Below are positions 44,738 to 57,360 of a stretch of DNA of 64,000 nucleotides, in pieces. The notes beneath the pieces were generated by a model, which did not search any database, was not told the DNA's origin, and saw nothing but the letters and a program-made list of their open reading frames with translations. Position 1 is the first letter of the stretch; every line of letters begins with the position of its first letter. Source of the DNA: Craterostigma plantagineum (taxonomy: Eukaryota; Streptophyta; Magnoliopsida; Lamiales; Linderniaceae); NCBI GenBank assembly GCA_027422505.1, contig JAPQWV010001127.1, forward strand, positions 1 through 64,000, read 5' to 3'. The translations under genes were made by a program, and so were the position numbers.

Positions 44738-45270
44738 TAAATAAGATAGTAAGGATCTAATGTTGTTGTTGGGGTTGGTATGTGAAACGAGAGGAGGCGT
44801 TGTTCGTAGATCAAAAGGTTTGCATGAAGCACATCGAAAGAGAGGAGGGCATTCTATAGAAGTGACGAATGATTTATAATCAGAAGCAACCCATTGAGAG
44901 TGAATAGAACCAGATCTTCATCACTGGCGCCGTCGCCAATAGCAGGTAGTTCTTGTGTAAGGGATGAGATTCCTGTAAGGTAAATCAGAATCAATTTATT
45001 TCTTTGGTGGCAGTGTGGAGTTGACGATGAAGTAAAGAGCGACGTGTTGTTGACTATTAAAGGCAGTGCTGCTCCAACTTTCCAAAAGAGCATGGCGGTA
45101 AGGCATCCTAGGGCCAAAGGTGCAAGTGCTGATAGAACTGTCAGTGAGACATCTGAGACAAGACGATCTCGTTTTTGTAGTCGAGAACACGGCGGAAACT
45201 TCTGTGCTAGTGCCAGCGATTGGGTTGGAGTTTTTGATGTGGGAGTGAGCCATCCACATACTTAGTGAAG
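44738..45270 (-). pseudogene. Possible copia gag remnant
   Basis: A minus-strand frame ending near 44854 contains LTGISSLTQELPAIGDG and ASDEDLVLFTLNGLL, which resembles the copia gag segment with 'L...LA..G....D.DLV...L.GL'. Upstream text in two frames (to 45259) is not recognisable. It may instead be unrelated. Confidence 0.35.
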
Positions 45271-47067
45271 TGTAAAATATGCCTAAGAGGGGGGGGGGGG
45301 GGGGTGAATTAGGCTATAAAAATTTTGGTTGTTCTTCTTTGAAAAATACTTTCTTTAAGAACATATTTGCAGAGTATGTTATTTCCCAGAAAGCAGTACG
45401 AGTATCAAAGTTATCTCCTAATCCTGTTTCAAAATATCACGTTATTTCAGAAATCGTTTCAACAATATCACCTAGTTATTAGCGCGCGTTCCGAATTTGT
45501 CTCACAGAAAAGTAAATAGCAGAAAGTAAAGTGAGACGAGATTTTTATACATGTAATATCCCAACTGGGTTTAATCCCGTCCTTGGGGTGTGATCTCCCA
45601 AAGAGTTCCAATCAATCACTGGGTATTACCGGTTATGGTTACAAAATGATTGACCCTTACACAACCGAAGCATTTGGAAACTAGGCCTCCACCTAGGCTG
45701 TCAAACGCCAAGTTTCGATCCACGTCGTTAACCCAGGAAGCCAATTCCACGACTGGATGCAGCTTGCTACCGAAGGGCCACTGAATCCACCAAATTCGTC
45801 CCTCCACGTGCGAAAGACTCCAACCGTGCTCCTTTGTGCGTTCAACGCGTCCGCAGACATAACACGTCCGAAAACAAGGGTTAGGGTAGGGTGTTGCTAA
45901 AGATCGCTCAAAGGGTATAGAAATCGCAAATGAAAGCTCAACACAAACTACGAATGGATCGCAAATTTCAGCTCAAAAACTCTAAGGGATTCGTTTTCTT
46001 GTGTGTTCGTTGTGTACCCATCAACGTGAAGTGTTTTCTTCTATATAGACCACGAATAGCTTCTTCACTTCACAAGGAAAATTTAAGCACAGCATATGCA
46101 AGAGAAAGCTCAATAATCACGTGCATTAACTCAAAGAATCATGCCAAGAATAAACCAATAAGCTCAACGGTCAAACATGATAATTTACCATAAATACCAC
46201 ATATTAACTTTCATTCCACTGTAATCTCGTCCGTTAGTCAGCATATTCCATATATAATTCCACTCAGCATATTATCAATGGTAAGCTCAATCAACTGATT
46301 CTTTCCAAAATATGATAGCCAATTCGCACAGAGAAAGATTTGATTTACTAAGTATAATGCAAAGCATACTTTCCATGTATGGTGATCTCATCCGATTTCA
46401 GCACATTCCATAACTAGACTCAATCAGCATCTTAGCACATATGGGCCCAATCAATTAATCACTTTCCAAATATAAATCCTAAGTTGCATAAGGAAAGATA
46501 GATCACGATTCACTGACTTAAGAGTCAAATGATATCGCACTCAACGGATATATCATTGATATTCTTTCCTAAAATAGATCAATCACATGTAAGCACTTAA
46601 TCAGAATATCTTTTCCATATATACAGCATAGTCATTCATATCCGGGTGATGACATCGATATTCCTTCCTAAAATAACTCAATCACGTTTTCAGCTCAATC
46701 AGAATATCTTTTCCATATATAGCACACATTCACATTCGGGTGATCAAATGATATTCTTTCCTAAAAAATAACTTATTCTCGCAGGACAGTTCACATATCA
46801 CTCAGCATAATATATTTTCATATATAGCACGCAATGAGATTCCATTCATACGAAAACGTTCATAACCAGGTGATCACATAAATATTCCAGTTAAGCACAA
46901 GATCACACAAATTCGATTTTCTTAACAGTTTAATGACATTTAAGCGCTTAATCGAACATTTTCACATACTTAACATCAAACAACATGCATATAGAGTTTC
47001 TAATTTGTACCCCCAATTTACATAATTACTTGGAATAATCAAAATCATTGGACGAAAAAGGTCTACA
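45271..47067 (-). repeat. Sirevirus-type LTR, 1797 bp, with poly(G) tract
   Basis: Minus strand TGTAGACCTTTTTCGTCC ... GCATATTTTACA. A run of 16 G (45289-45304) lies in GCCTAAGAG-G(n)-TGAATTAGGC, a string common near the 3' end of large plant copia LTRs. Just upstream on the minus strand lies the PPT-like AAAAAATGGGAGAT and TTGTCATCATA, the usual 3' junction, so this is a 3' LTR. No PBS adjoins its other end. Confidence 0.65.
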
Positions 47068-47740
47068 ATCTCCCATTTTTTATGATGACAAGTAATTAAT
47101 GCCTATCTTAAGCATATGAGTACACCCGATATGAAGTCATTTACGCACGTAGCACGTTTAAGTATCACAGCGTGCGACATATGATCAGAGCAAATAATTT
47201 TATCAAATTTCGAAGCATTCTCCCATTGTCTAATTGCTATTATTCCCATGTAAAGCAGAGCAGCAAAAACATATAGCAATTACCAGGTCATATCATACGA
47301 AATGTCACAACTCACATGGAATGTCACAAATATCATATGGAATGTCACAAGTTACCATGGAATGTCGCAAATTATCACACCATATCAGTTTGCTCCCCCT
47401 GCCTATGTGCGGAATTCCTTAATCCTTAACAAATCACAAACTCAAGCACAGAGGGAATAAGACATAAGCATATAAAAGCAAGCCGATAGTATTAATCGCA
47501 TTCCAAGATAACTAAGGGCCAAAAAAGTGAACGACTCAACACCAAACCAAAACACCCAAGACACGTCATTAATTGCCCAAAATTCTACCCCTTCAGCATA
47601 AAAAAGGATGGATCCAAAACACCACTAACTTACCAAAGACGTGCAACTTACCACAACCTACTAACCCAAAAAACCAGCAAAATAAAACAACTTAGTACTA
47701 AGTGCAGACGGGAAATAGGCCATACTAGAGCTAGGAGATC
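47068..47740 (-). mobile_element. 3' internal fragment of the Sirevirus-type element
   Basis: It contains the PPT (47068-47082) and an inner CTCCCCCTGCC tract (47395), then ends where the B2 LTR begins. No coding text. A short repeated phrase, TGGAATGTCACAA with variants, occurs four times at 47280-47375. Confidence 0.55.
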
Positions 47741-48089
47741 TGTTAGGTAATACGATTAACAACTCTATGATCCTAGGCATGAATTTAAGTAATTCTAGGA
47801 TAATGATTGACATTAAGATTCGATCGAAAAACTCAAATGAAGAACAAGAGAGAGAATTCGAGTAGAGTGAGAATTTACTATTGTTTCTCTCTCTAGAAAT
47901 TGAATTGCAACCCTTCGGATCAATTTCCAAAACTTTCTCTATTGATTGCGATTGATTACAAAGTATTTATACCAAACCCACTTGGTATAAATATCTAACT
48001 AGTCCTAATATAAGGACAAATATAAGAAAAGCCCATAAATACAAGGACATCTAATAAAATCAAAGCACAATTAGAATTGATCTTCTATA
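47741..48089 (-). repeat. 3' LTR of B2 (349 bp)
   Basis: Aligns with the B1 LTR 13514-13866. The leading TG on the minus strand has become TA (TATAGAAGATC). The PPT lies immediately next to it. Flank outside is GGAGATC. Confidence 0.9.
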
Positions 48090-48103
48090 TTCTCCCCCTT
48101 TGT
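48090..48103 (-). promoter_or_regulatory. Polypurine tract of B2
   Basis: Minus strand AAAGGGGGAGAA directly before the 3' LTR; plus-strand primer site. The aORF stop is only about 30 bp upstream. Confidence 0.9.
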
Positions 48104-48132
48104 GCTTGATTGCTTGTCTGCCCTAGTTGTCA

Positions 48133-51100
48133 TCATCGGGCGAAGAATGACCTGCGCAAGCCCAGCGCGTACTCAAAGTTCCTGAGCGTGTTCATCTGCT
48201 CCAGTCGCTCCTCGATATCTTCTAGTAGTTCCATTAGGAGCGGCTGTTCTCTCACGAACCTGTGGATCCTCAGCATCGTAACTCGATTGATTTCGTCCAA
48301 CCTCTGCTCGATGTTTTCCTGACGACCTTGAGCGTCTGATAAACATATCGTAGTACGTTTATCATAGTATTCAATTGGCTCATAATAGAGTTTTATAGTC
48401 ATTTTATGCACTTATTAACCCTATTTCTGCTTGTTTGGTATTATAAGGCTTAGGACAAGTTTCGGGCGAAAAGGAGCGAAAACGAGGCAAAACGGCGCGA
48501 AAAACGATGAAAACTGGTGAAGGTCACGGCCGTGACACATAGTGCACCTGGCCGTGACACTTGGCAGAGAGTTAGACTGAAGATGGTCACGTCCGTGACA
48601 CATATTGCACCAGGCCGTGACCCATAGCAGCAGCAATATTAGAAAATTCATTCTCTCAATCTAGACCTCGGATTGAGAATCCCTTGGTCAGAATGAAGAT
48701 TGACAAGTCTTCTATCTATGGTTAAAATTTCAGGTCAATCGGACATCGTTTACCCATCCATCCGAGCGAAATACGAAACTGCCGCAAAGCTGTTGAGAGG
48801 GTCACGGCCGTGACGCTACTGCACCAGGCCGTGACGAGCGGCAGTAAGCTCAATATTTGCCCAGAGAGTGTCACGGCCGTGACCTATCTGTCCCAGGCCG
48901 TGACAGTGTCGAATTTCACTATAAAAAGCCCAAATTCGACCCAGAAAAGGGGGGAACCGACCAGAGATCAACCCTAATCCCTCTAGAGACGAAAAATAGC
49001 ACAAAAGAACACAGATTCGCATCCCGGAGCGCAAGAGACGGTTCATCGACGAAATCACGCCCAATTGAACGAAGAACGAAGAATCATCGACGCTTCCATC
49101 GCAGATCATCCGGATATCAAGAATATGAATTCTTCGCCTTTATTCCTTATTTCTTTCGTTGTTTTTCCGTCTATTATGCGTAGCTAATTCTCCTTTGTGT
49201 TGGGGATTAGATGAAGCTAGGATGTTTCGTAGTTAAGACTTATGATTATCGTGACTATGTGTTGACTATTTATCGTTCTATGAAATTGTTTCGTTACTTT
49301 AATATGTCTATGTGTTAAAGTAGTCGTATGGAAAAACGTTTAGGGCGACAGCTAAACAACGTTTAGGCCGTTCGTAGAAGATAGGAATCGAGTATAGGGC
49401 GAAAGCAAATACTCGATCCTCGCTGTAGTAATTACTGAATTTAGATCCCCGCGAGCGTTTAGGGCGACAGCAAACTCGCGAGCGTGTAGGAAAATTACTG
49501 CGATCTAGTCAAAATCACGTAGGAACGATTTTAGTGTCTTAGCCGATAGCACCTGGCGGGATTCGAATTCCGAGCACATCTTTATTATCTGAAGCTTCGT
49601 ATCCGTTTTAAGCGTCTTTGAATCTCTAGTTGAGTTAGATATAATCTGTTAGGTTAAGTCATAAAACAATTTGCGTATTTTATTAGGCTAAATATCGAGT
49701 CGATAGGTCACTACTAGTACTTGATTTATTCCTTGTGTTCGATACTCGTTTACTCACTTTACTGCACTACAAACGATAGGTCCACTGCCTAACGCACGTC
49801 GGTGATAGTAATTAGGTATTCGTTTTAATTATTACTTGTCGCACTTTTCATTCACACACCACGTGTCGATCAGCGTCCCATCGCAAAACTTATGAATCTC
49901 AGTCTTCAGTATCAACCTATTATTCTTGGCTATTGGATTGTGGTAGGTGATGCCTAGGACTGAGCTGATGTGCACGTGATTGTTGGGAAGCCCTTCGATC
50001 TCAGGTCCTTTGTTGAGCGGAGCGGTCATGTTAACCTTCTTCATGTTGCTCTCCAGAGCCATCTGAAGGTCGTGTGCGGCTAAGTACTTGACTTGGCACA
50101 TCATGAACCGGTAGAGTCCCTCCCTTCTTTCTTGATGAAGCCTTGAGGACCTTTGTACTTCTCCACGTACAGCTGATAGAGATGGTATACCTCATCAGAA
50201 GGATGTACGGAAGGTCGCTCTCGCTTAGATCTTCTCGAGTTCTATCTACTCGCTCGATGGTGTAGTGAGGTGTTGGAAGTCCTCCTTTTACACAGTATAC
50301 GCTGAGTAGTTGGCATATGGGGAGAGACTCTTATAGTGGCTCTTGCTTGTTCTTTAGTCATCCCCAGCCTTACATCAGGTCCAAGTTGGTCAGCATCCAG
50401 AGGTAGGTCATCCTCTTCTGCTAATCCCAGTGAGAAATCCCTCTTAGCTCGAACTCGTTCGGCTTCTTAACTCTCTCCGATGACCTCCAAATGTTTTCAC
50501 GAACTTCTTCAAGGAAAGGGATTTCTATTCGGATGTTCTCCCACGGCGTGTCGATCCGAACGGTCCCTGGCGTTAGTCTTGTGGGGGAAGCCGCTCGTTG
50601 CGCGATCAACTCTGGTAGCCTTGGGATTTCTTGTTGGTAGTCTTCACCTTCCTGAAGCTCGCCGTCTTCTATGATCACGAGGTCTATGGAGGCTTGTTGT
50701 AGGAAATTCGGAACGTCCTGAAGCCATTGTCTTCGATGCTCCTCAGGCATGGAATGGGTCATCCACTGTCCTTCGAAGATGTATTTGTCTAGAACCTCGT
50801 GTGGATTGACGCCATGTCCGGAGGGGCCCGGTTGGTCTGGAGCAACCGAGGGTGTAGCTTGACTAGCTGCTAGGGCTATGAGCATCGCGACACTTGCTTC
50901 TTCTTCGGAAGAAGGGGCTTGTAAAGGTCGGTGGGGTGGATGGGGTCGACGGAGGCGTTCTGATGGTGGGTTGGTAGAATGGGCTTAGAGGTTGTGTGCG
51001 GTGCGTGGTGGTAGTGGTTTGTGTAGTGGGTTGTGAGGTTTCTCCGGCACCAGTTCCTGTCTGCGCAGAGCCCGAGCCTTGGCCTTGTTCTTGACCACTT

Positions 51101-52961
51101 GTAGATGTTCGTGGCCTCTTCTCCCCCTCATGAGGGTCCTGATTGTCAGGATCATCATGTCTGCATCTTGAGTGAGAGCTTTGGCCTCGGCAAGTTTCAG
51201 TAAGTGGCTCAGGATGATCCACCAATCGCCTATAAAGAGACTCTTCTTGAGGCGACCAGATGGAGAGGCCGATCAGACGGGCGAGTAGGATGTCGTGGAC
51301 CTCAGTTATGGGTATGGTGTATGGGTTGATGAGGATGGATGGAGCGGCTAAAGGGTCGGTGGGTGTGGGTTGTGGAGGTGTGAGGTTGGGCAGTGACGAG
51401 GTGCCTTCCGAGACATGTGCTTCCCGTGTCTCTGCAGGATGTCTCTATGGCAGTAAGAACTCTCTCCATTAATTTGTCTTCAAGCGATTGAACAGCAGCG
51501 GAGAGAGCGGCTTGGAATTGCTCGTTCGTCACAAACGGTGTGGAAGCCTTCGTCGAAGATGTACCAGGTCGACTGATGTTGCCTGTTGACAACCCATGAG
51601 CAGGCACCGGCTCCTCAGGTTGGCTCACAGTCACTTGAGGTTGTGACTGTATGAGACTTCCACCCAATCCTCGAGTCGAATCTTGAAGATTCTCCTCTAT
51701 GGGTGTTACAACAGGCTAAGGTGGGCCTGTGAACCAAACACCGGTAGATTTGGTTGCGGCTCAAGATTGAGCGAAGAACTGCCAGCAACACTTGAAGAAG
51801 TGATCAGCACGGTATCTGGTGCGGTGGTGACGGCGGGGAAGAGGGACTGCATTTGTATACTCAATCGTCTAGGAGTCCGTCTTATGAGTCTGAGCTCCTC
51901 ATCGGACTCTGTATCAGATGAGGTGGCCGTGTGAGGAGTGGGGCCACGTTCAACGTCCTCAAGGGCCTGGTCCTCACCAGTGGAAGCGAGCTTTGCCCAA
52001 TTTCTGCCTCGGGCTGTGCTGCTTGTTGAAGAACCTCCTCAATGGTTTCTTCGAGCACGCCAACACGTACAGGCACTTCCACTTGGAATGTTTCACTTGG
52101 AGCTTCCTGTTCTCCTCGGTGAGGTGATTCTCCCGGCAGTACATACGGTATATGTCTCCTCTGGGTCAGCGAGACGTAGAAGCTCAAAAGGAATCGGCAT
52201 CGACGGTTGGTCCAAGTCGTGAGCCGTGGATTGTGAAAGAATTAAGCCTGGGTGGTGATAATTCCTCCATGAGGTAGACGATGGATGGACTCGTGCATCT
52301 CCATGAATTCCTTGATGATTACATTAAACACCGAGCGTAGGGCACATTCTTCGATCTCCGATTCTCCTTTGCCGAATCTAGTCTGCAAGATCATACCAGA
52401 TCAGCTGTTTGAAATTGTAATTTCTGGAGAATGCGACTCCGTGAAAGATCCGCAGTATGTTGCCATTGCCCTTGTCGAAGCCAGCATGCTTAGGCGATAG
52501 ACACTGTTCACAATCCCGAACAGTGTCTCCACGGATGAGGGATACCGCTGCTCTGGACCTGAGCTAGCTTGGTGAGCTGCAGTTGATATCCCATCTGCAT
52601 GAAATCATGCACCATTTCTGCGTCTGATGGGAGCGGGTCGTAGTTTGCGCTGTATGGCTAGTCTAGAATCATCCCGAACTGGTTCTTGTCCATATGTATA
52701 CGCCGCGTCCCAATTATGGTTGAGAAGGAGAATGCTCCATTATCCACTGTTCCATGTATACATCCCAGAATTGCTGGAGATAGACCATGACACCGATGCG
52801 GTGACCGTCAATGCATGCCAGATGGGGTGGCCTTGCAGGATAGAGACATTGATATCGTCTGGACACCGAAAGGTGCTCAGATCGAGCTGGAAATTCGTAT
52901 CATGGACCTTCAGATACAAGTTGTGGTCGTATATGTGATTATAACGAGGATAGCGATCCAT
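48133..52961 (-). pseudogene. aORF of B2, split by a solo LTR
   Basis: A long 3' ORF of roughly 3.3 kb without the insertion, now in several frames. N-terminal part (52961-52270): NFQLDLSTFRC, GHPIWHALTVTASV, matching element A. Middle (52190-50880): Pro/Ser/Thr-rich and low complexity (SQPTTQTTTTTHRTQPLSP), with FQAALSAAVQSLEDKLMERV. C-terminal part (50885-49880): WENIRIEIPFLEEVRENIWR and LKTEIHKFCDG; after the solo LTR it ends in ENIEQRLDEINRVTML, LLEDIEERLEQMNTLRN, a probable coiled coil. No membrane span or signal peptide is evident, so an envelope role is not supported. Frame on the two sides of the solo LTR is offset by one base. Confidence 0.65.
48337..49872. repeat. Solo LTR, Tat/Athila-style Ty3/gypsy, 1536 bp
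   Basis: Starts TGATAAACATATCG and ends GTGTCGATCA, with a perfect GCGTC duplication at 48332-48336 and 49873-49877. The TGATAAAC start and TTTATGCACT phrase are typical of Tat/Athila LTRs. It contains four modules of GTCACGGCCGTGAC (48523, 48801, 48870, with a T variant near 48585), each followed about 10-20 bp later by GGCCGTGAC, and three AGGGCGACAGC-type repeats (49340-49480). Confidence 0.92.
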
Positions 52962-53159
52962 CTGAAAAACAAGAGATATAAAAGTTCATTAGTTCATAAA
53001 TTTAATTTTAGTCGAAAATTGATTTAATTTCATCAAACTATAATATTGTATCAAGTCATGACATGTTTGATGAATTTTGAGTTGAAATCGTGTAGCATGC
53101 ATATAGGATACTTGATTTTGAAAAAATGTAATGACATGATTGTAATTTCGAACTAAACA

Positions 53160-54640
53160 TATAATCGCGTGAAAAGAGTTCGAAATTTTCTAAGTATTGG
53201 ATCGCGGGAAATGTCACTGTCATGCCGAAATATTTTTCCCTCGATAAATTTGGTTTTCAGATGGATTTCCTATGCATTGATTTCAATTGAAATAACTCCG
53301 TTTAATTTTGCGATCGAGAAAATTTTATTCTCTAATGTTCGCTACAGTGTAAAAGACTTGAAAAAAAATCTTCTAAGTGTTGAAGTTGGAATCGTGAGCC
53401 TGTAGCCGATCAATTTTACGATCGAGAAAAATTCCGTGTAAATTTACCATATTATTTCTCAGGTAAATTTACTATCGAAAATTTTCCTCGATTGAATAAA
53501 ATTTTTCGATTTGAAATTTGTCGATCGGTACGTGATTTTCGATCCTAAGTAAAATTTTCACTGCGATATTTTCTATCGAGAAATTAGTCAACGAAAAACT
53601 GAGTCGATCGTCGAGAAATTTTTCGATCAATTAAATCCCAAGCAGCGAATTTCGCGATCGAAAAATGAAGCGTTGAAAAATTAATTTTTTCGCTGCTAAA
53701 TTTTGCGACCGAAATAAAATTAAATCGAAAATTCTATTTTGCGATAGTAAGTTTTACGCTCGATCTAATTTGCAGCTAAATTGTCTATTCAGTGCTTAAA
53801 TTTTTCGCTCACAGAAAATCCTAATTAGATTTCTCGATGGTAATTAATTTGTCGGTCAAAATCTTCGGTCTTAGTGACTAAGAATTTATCGATCGAAAAC
53901 TAATTCGATACAAACAGTATCTCAATTGAATCGGAATTCAATTAAGACTGCTTGCGATCGACAAAGTTCTTTGATGGCTTCAAACATTCAAATGCCCAGT
54001 TTTATCTAAACTCAAATTAGAGTCGAAGATGCAGATTTTCCGAAGCTTTATACTACCAGATTCATAAATAACATTGAAACAATCTTAAGTGCAGGCCTCA
54101 GATAAAACTCATAATCATGCCTAAATCACTATAAATAGCATACGGTTTTCTCAGTTTTGAAGAACAGTCGAGAATCTAATCTTAATCATGCGAACAACTA
54201 CAAAATGCAGATGCTAATGAAGTTAAATCACACGCAAATGTCAAAAGAATGTCATTTCTACCTTAAACAGACAATTTGGTGTTGAAAATCGAAAGATTTT
54301 TAAGAAATTGAAAACGTCTGTGAAAGTTTTTTGAGAGAGAAATTTTTGCGATTTAGGGTTGCGTGAGAAAACGTTTTTCGACTGACCAAAAAGTGAACTT
54401 TTATTAACTCGCTGTAAGTCAATGTTGGGTTTGCGATTTGACATTTTGCGAGTAAATGGATCAGGCCCACTACTAATTGCGCTCGAGAAATTTTTGATTC
54501 GAAAATTGCTCTTCAATTCAATTTTTTCGATCGCAAATTATCGCGGCTAATCAAAATCGTTCCCAAACTAATTGCGCTCGAGAAATTTCGATTGCATATT
54601 ACTATTATTATAGTATGGGGTCAGATTATTTTGCTTCGAT
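53160..54640 (-). repeat. Motif-rich leader of the B2 aORF (TCGAGAAA / CGATCGA array)
   Basis: Non-coding 1.5 kb upstream of the aORF. TCGAGAAA starts at 53314, 53422, 53576, 53611, 54483 and 54578, with many CGATCGA, TTTTTCGATC and ATCGAAAA variants. It is the same motif set as in the gag leaders of B1 (12540-13450) and B2 (60900-61480). Confidence 0.78.
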
Positions 54641-56040
54641 CAATCGTCACACCTAAAATTTTACGAGACATTTCAAAGAAGAGAATGCCGTCAAGTCATG
54701 TCGTCAAACTAAAGACCTAAGTTCATAGACTGGTCCATTTCGACAACTCTCACTAGGTTCGCTCTAGCACTCAATTATTTTTAACTTGGGATTTTTATAT
54801 TTATATCACTCAAGTCAACACAAGCAATTTTAAGTCAATTTACCTGTGATCGAGGCATTTTAATAATTTCACCTAAGCGAGAGACCGTCGATTCGAATCA
54901 AAGGGTTGTAAGGATTTTAGTTTCGCTAGGACTTAGAAGGGAAGGAATTTAGAGGAAAGTGAGCTTATCTCTTCGTCATCTTCCATTTCTACGTCCGTCT
55001 CCTTTGCGTCTTTATTCTTTTCAATCTTTCCTCCCTCTTTTTCTTTTAAGAACTATCCCTTTTTACGCTATGCTCAAGCTGAAGCTCCGCTTCTCCACGA
55101 GGCTATAGGAGATTATCGTAGGCGAAGTTCTTCTTGTTGGTTCTCGGGCCGATACCGTGCTCCTCTCCTCTAATCCCTAGAGAGGTTTCTGAGATTATCT
55201 TTTTAGAAAAGTTCACGGTTATGAAATTCGTACCCAAGGCCGCGCTCCTCTTCTCGTTCCCGATATAAGATCGGATTATCGTTGGAGAAGTTCAATTCGT
55301 GGTGCTCCTCTTTCCAGCCGTTCTGTCGAGCGTAAGAGATTATCGTTGGAGAAGTTCAGAGTAGGATCCATGCCACCTTCTAAGAGGTAGTCGGAAGGCA
55401 GGTTCCTTTGGTCTGATTTTTGCGCGTTGAGCAATACCTTCTTTTGTCATCATCATTTTTTTTATTTTCTCCCCCTCCTTTTCTCGGTTGAACAACCATC
55501 CGAAGAGTATAGAATACAGTTGAAGGCTGGGAAGGGGATTTAAAGGAAGAAAAGGACATCGGAGAAGGCTCAAAGTGGATGACAAGGGCTAACGTGAGGG
55601 AAAAAAACTTTATAAGGTCGAGTGAGGAATAACCTAAGCGCCCTTATCATTTTCCTAATGATCTAAGGCAAGGTGAGTATGAAGCCATGTATCACTAGTT
55701 AAGACAAGTAATTGATGTGTGACTTACTCGAAAAATAGATCCAAAGAAAGAAAAATAACAAGGTTTGAATCCTCACATATGTATTGTGGCTTTGTGTCTA
55801 GTGGAGCAACCTAATGACCTTTAGACACAAAAATGCGACTTAGACTGACAAAATTAAGCAATTAAATCGATCGCATGTTGGGGTAAAATTCTAAGTGACT
55901 TTAGATCAAAGCATCCTAAAGGATTTCGTCATTCCCCCTTTTTTGTTTTATTTATTTTTTTTATTTCACGCAAGATAAAGCATATAAGTAAAGAAAACAC
56001 ATAGCATAGAATATTTAGTAGCACAGAAGATCAGGTAAAG
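54641..56040 (-). other. Spacer between RNase H and aORF leader of B2
   Basis: Non-coding apart from chance frames. It has PPT-like tracts at 55471 (CTCCCCCTCC) and 55937 (TTCCCCCTTTT) and the degenerate repeat listed separately. Confidence 0.6.
55107..55365 (-). repeat. Degenerate 64-82-bp repeat, four copies, in B2 spacer
   Basis: Copies of GATTATCGTTGGAGAAGTTC and variants begin at 55111, 55193, 55274 and 55338, separated by CCGxGCTCCTCTTCTC text. Not coding. Confidence 0.7.
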
Positions 56041-56079
56041 CACAGATTATGGAAGATTCAACATGCCTAATTTTCCGAC

Positions 56080-56710
56080 AAGGAATTGAAATCGTTTTCA
56101 TCCAATGCCTTGGTGAAAATGTCAGCTAGTTGGTACTCCGTGTTCACGGAATACATATCTATGGTGCCTTTTTCTACATGATCTTTGATAAAGTGATATC
56201 TAATGTCTATGTGTTTGTGCGTGAGTGATGAACAGGAGTGCAAGTAATATCGATGACACTTTGACCATCACTATATATGGGTATATTATTTAAATTGTAC
56301 CCATAGTCGCGAAGCTGAGTCTGCATCCACAGCATCTGGGAGCAACAACTGGCGGCAGCCACGTATTCCGCTTCGGCCGTCGAAGTTGACACACAGTTCT
56401 GCTTTTTGGATGACCAGCAGACCAGCTTTTCGCCTAGAAATTGAGCGCCACCGAACGTGCTTTTCTTGACCATTCGACAACCTGCATAATCAGCGCCAGT
56501 ATAACCTATAAGTTTGAAATTCGTACCGTTTGGATACCATAGTCCAAGGGTAGAAGTGCCCTTAAGGTAACGCAGAAACCTTTTAACCGCGAGCATATGG
56601 GATTCTTTGGGATCGGCTTGAAAACGGACACATAAGCAGGTGGCAAACATGATATCCGACGGCTCGAAGTGAGGTAGAGACGAGATCCAATGATGCTGCG
56701 ATACAGTGTG
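56080..56710 (-). pseudogene. RNase H domain of B2
   Basis: VKRFLRYLKGTSTLGLWYPN, GYTGADYAGCRMVKKSTFGG, STAEAEYVAAASCCSQMLW and HHSRTNT, ending with a frameshifted tail to about 56080. Close to the same domain of A. Confidence 0.85.
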
Positions 56711-56718
56711 ACGTCGAC

Positions 56719-57360
56719 TTACTTGCCAGAGGGATCGGCATCCAACTTGCAGCTTGGTGACATAGGAGTGCTGAGAGGCTTGCCCTGATCTTGATGGAAT
56801 TTCTTCAGAGTATCCTTGATGTATTTTGTCTGACTGATGAAAATCCCATCTTCGAGTTGCCTGACTTGTAGTCCTAAGAAGAACTGCATCTCTCCCATGT
56901 GACTCATCTCGAACTTGCTTTTCATTAGATCTCCAAACTTCGTGCAAAGCCGTGGATTAATTGATCCGAAGATGATGTCGTCGACGTATACCTGAACGAC
57001 CATCAGATCTTTGTCTTGCCATTTGATGAAGAGGGTTGTGTCTATCGTTCCTCCTATGGATCCAGACTTCACGAGGAATTCACTCAGGACATCCTACCAA
57101 GCACGTGGGGTTTGTTTTAGTCCATAGAGAGCTTTGTCCAATCGACGTGATCGGGATATTCTTGATCAACGAAGCCTTCCGGCTGAGCGACGTAGACTTC
57201 TTCTTTTAACACGCCGTTGGGAAAGGCGGTCTTAACATCCATCTGATAGACTTTGAAGTCTTTGTGAGCCGCATAAGCCAGGAAAAGACGGATAGCTTCG
57301 ATTCGGGTAACAGGAGCATATGTCTCGTCGTAGTCGATGCCTTCCTTTTAAGAAGCAGCT
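56719..57360 (-). pseudogene. Reverse transcriptase of B2
   Basis: VYVDDIIFGSINPRLCTKFG (about 56970) carries the catalytic box, followed by FEMSHMGEMQFFLGLQVRQL and STPMSPSCKLDADPSGK. The N-terminal half (57080-57360) is split across frames. Confidence 0.85.

Noticed and set aside
44854..45259. Overlapping ORFs as a host membrane protein gene
   Set aside because: The only recognisable stretch resembles copia gag and no exon structure is visible.
45289..45304. Run of 16 G as a G-quadruplex or assembly join
   Set aside because: The same G-run context (CCTAAGAG...TGAATTAGG) is a usual part of large plant LTRs; the run length itself may be inaccurate.
48520..48910. GTCACGGCCGTGAC repeats as an independent satellite or regulatory array
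   Set aside because: They are inside a solo LTR with clear ends and a GCGTC duplication.
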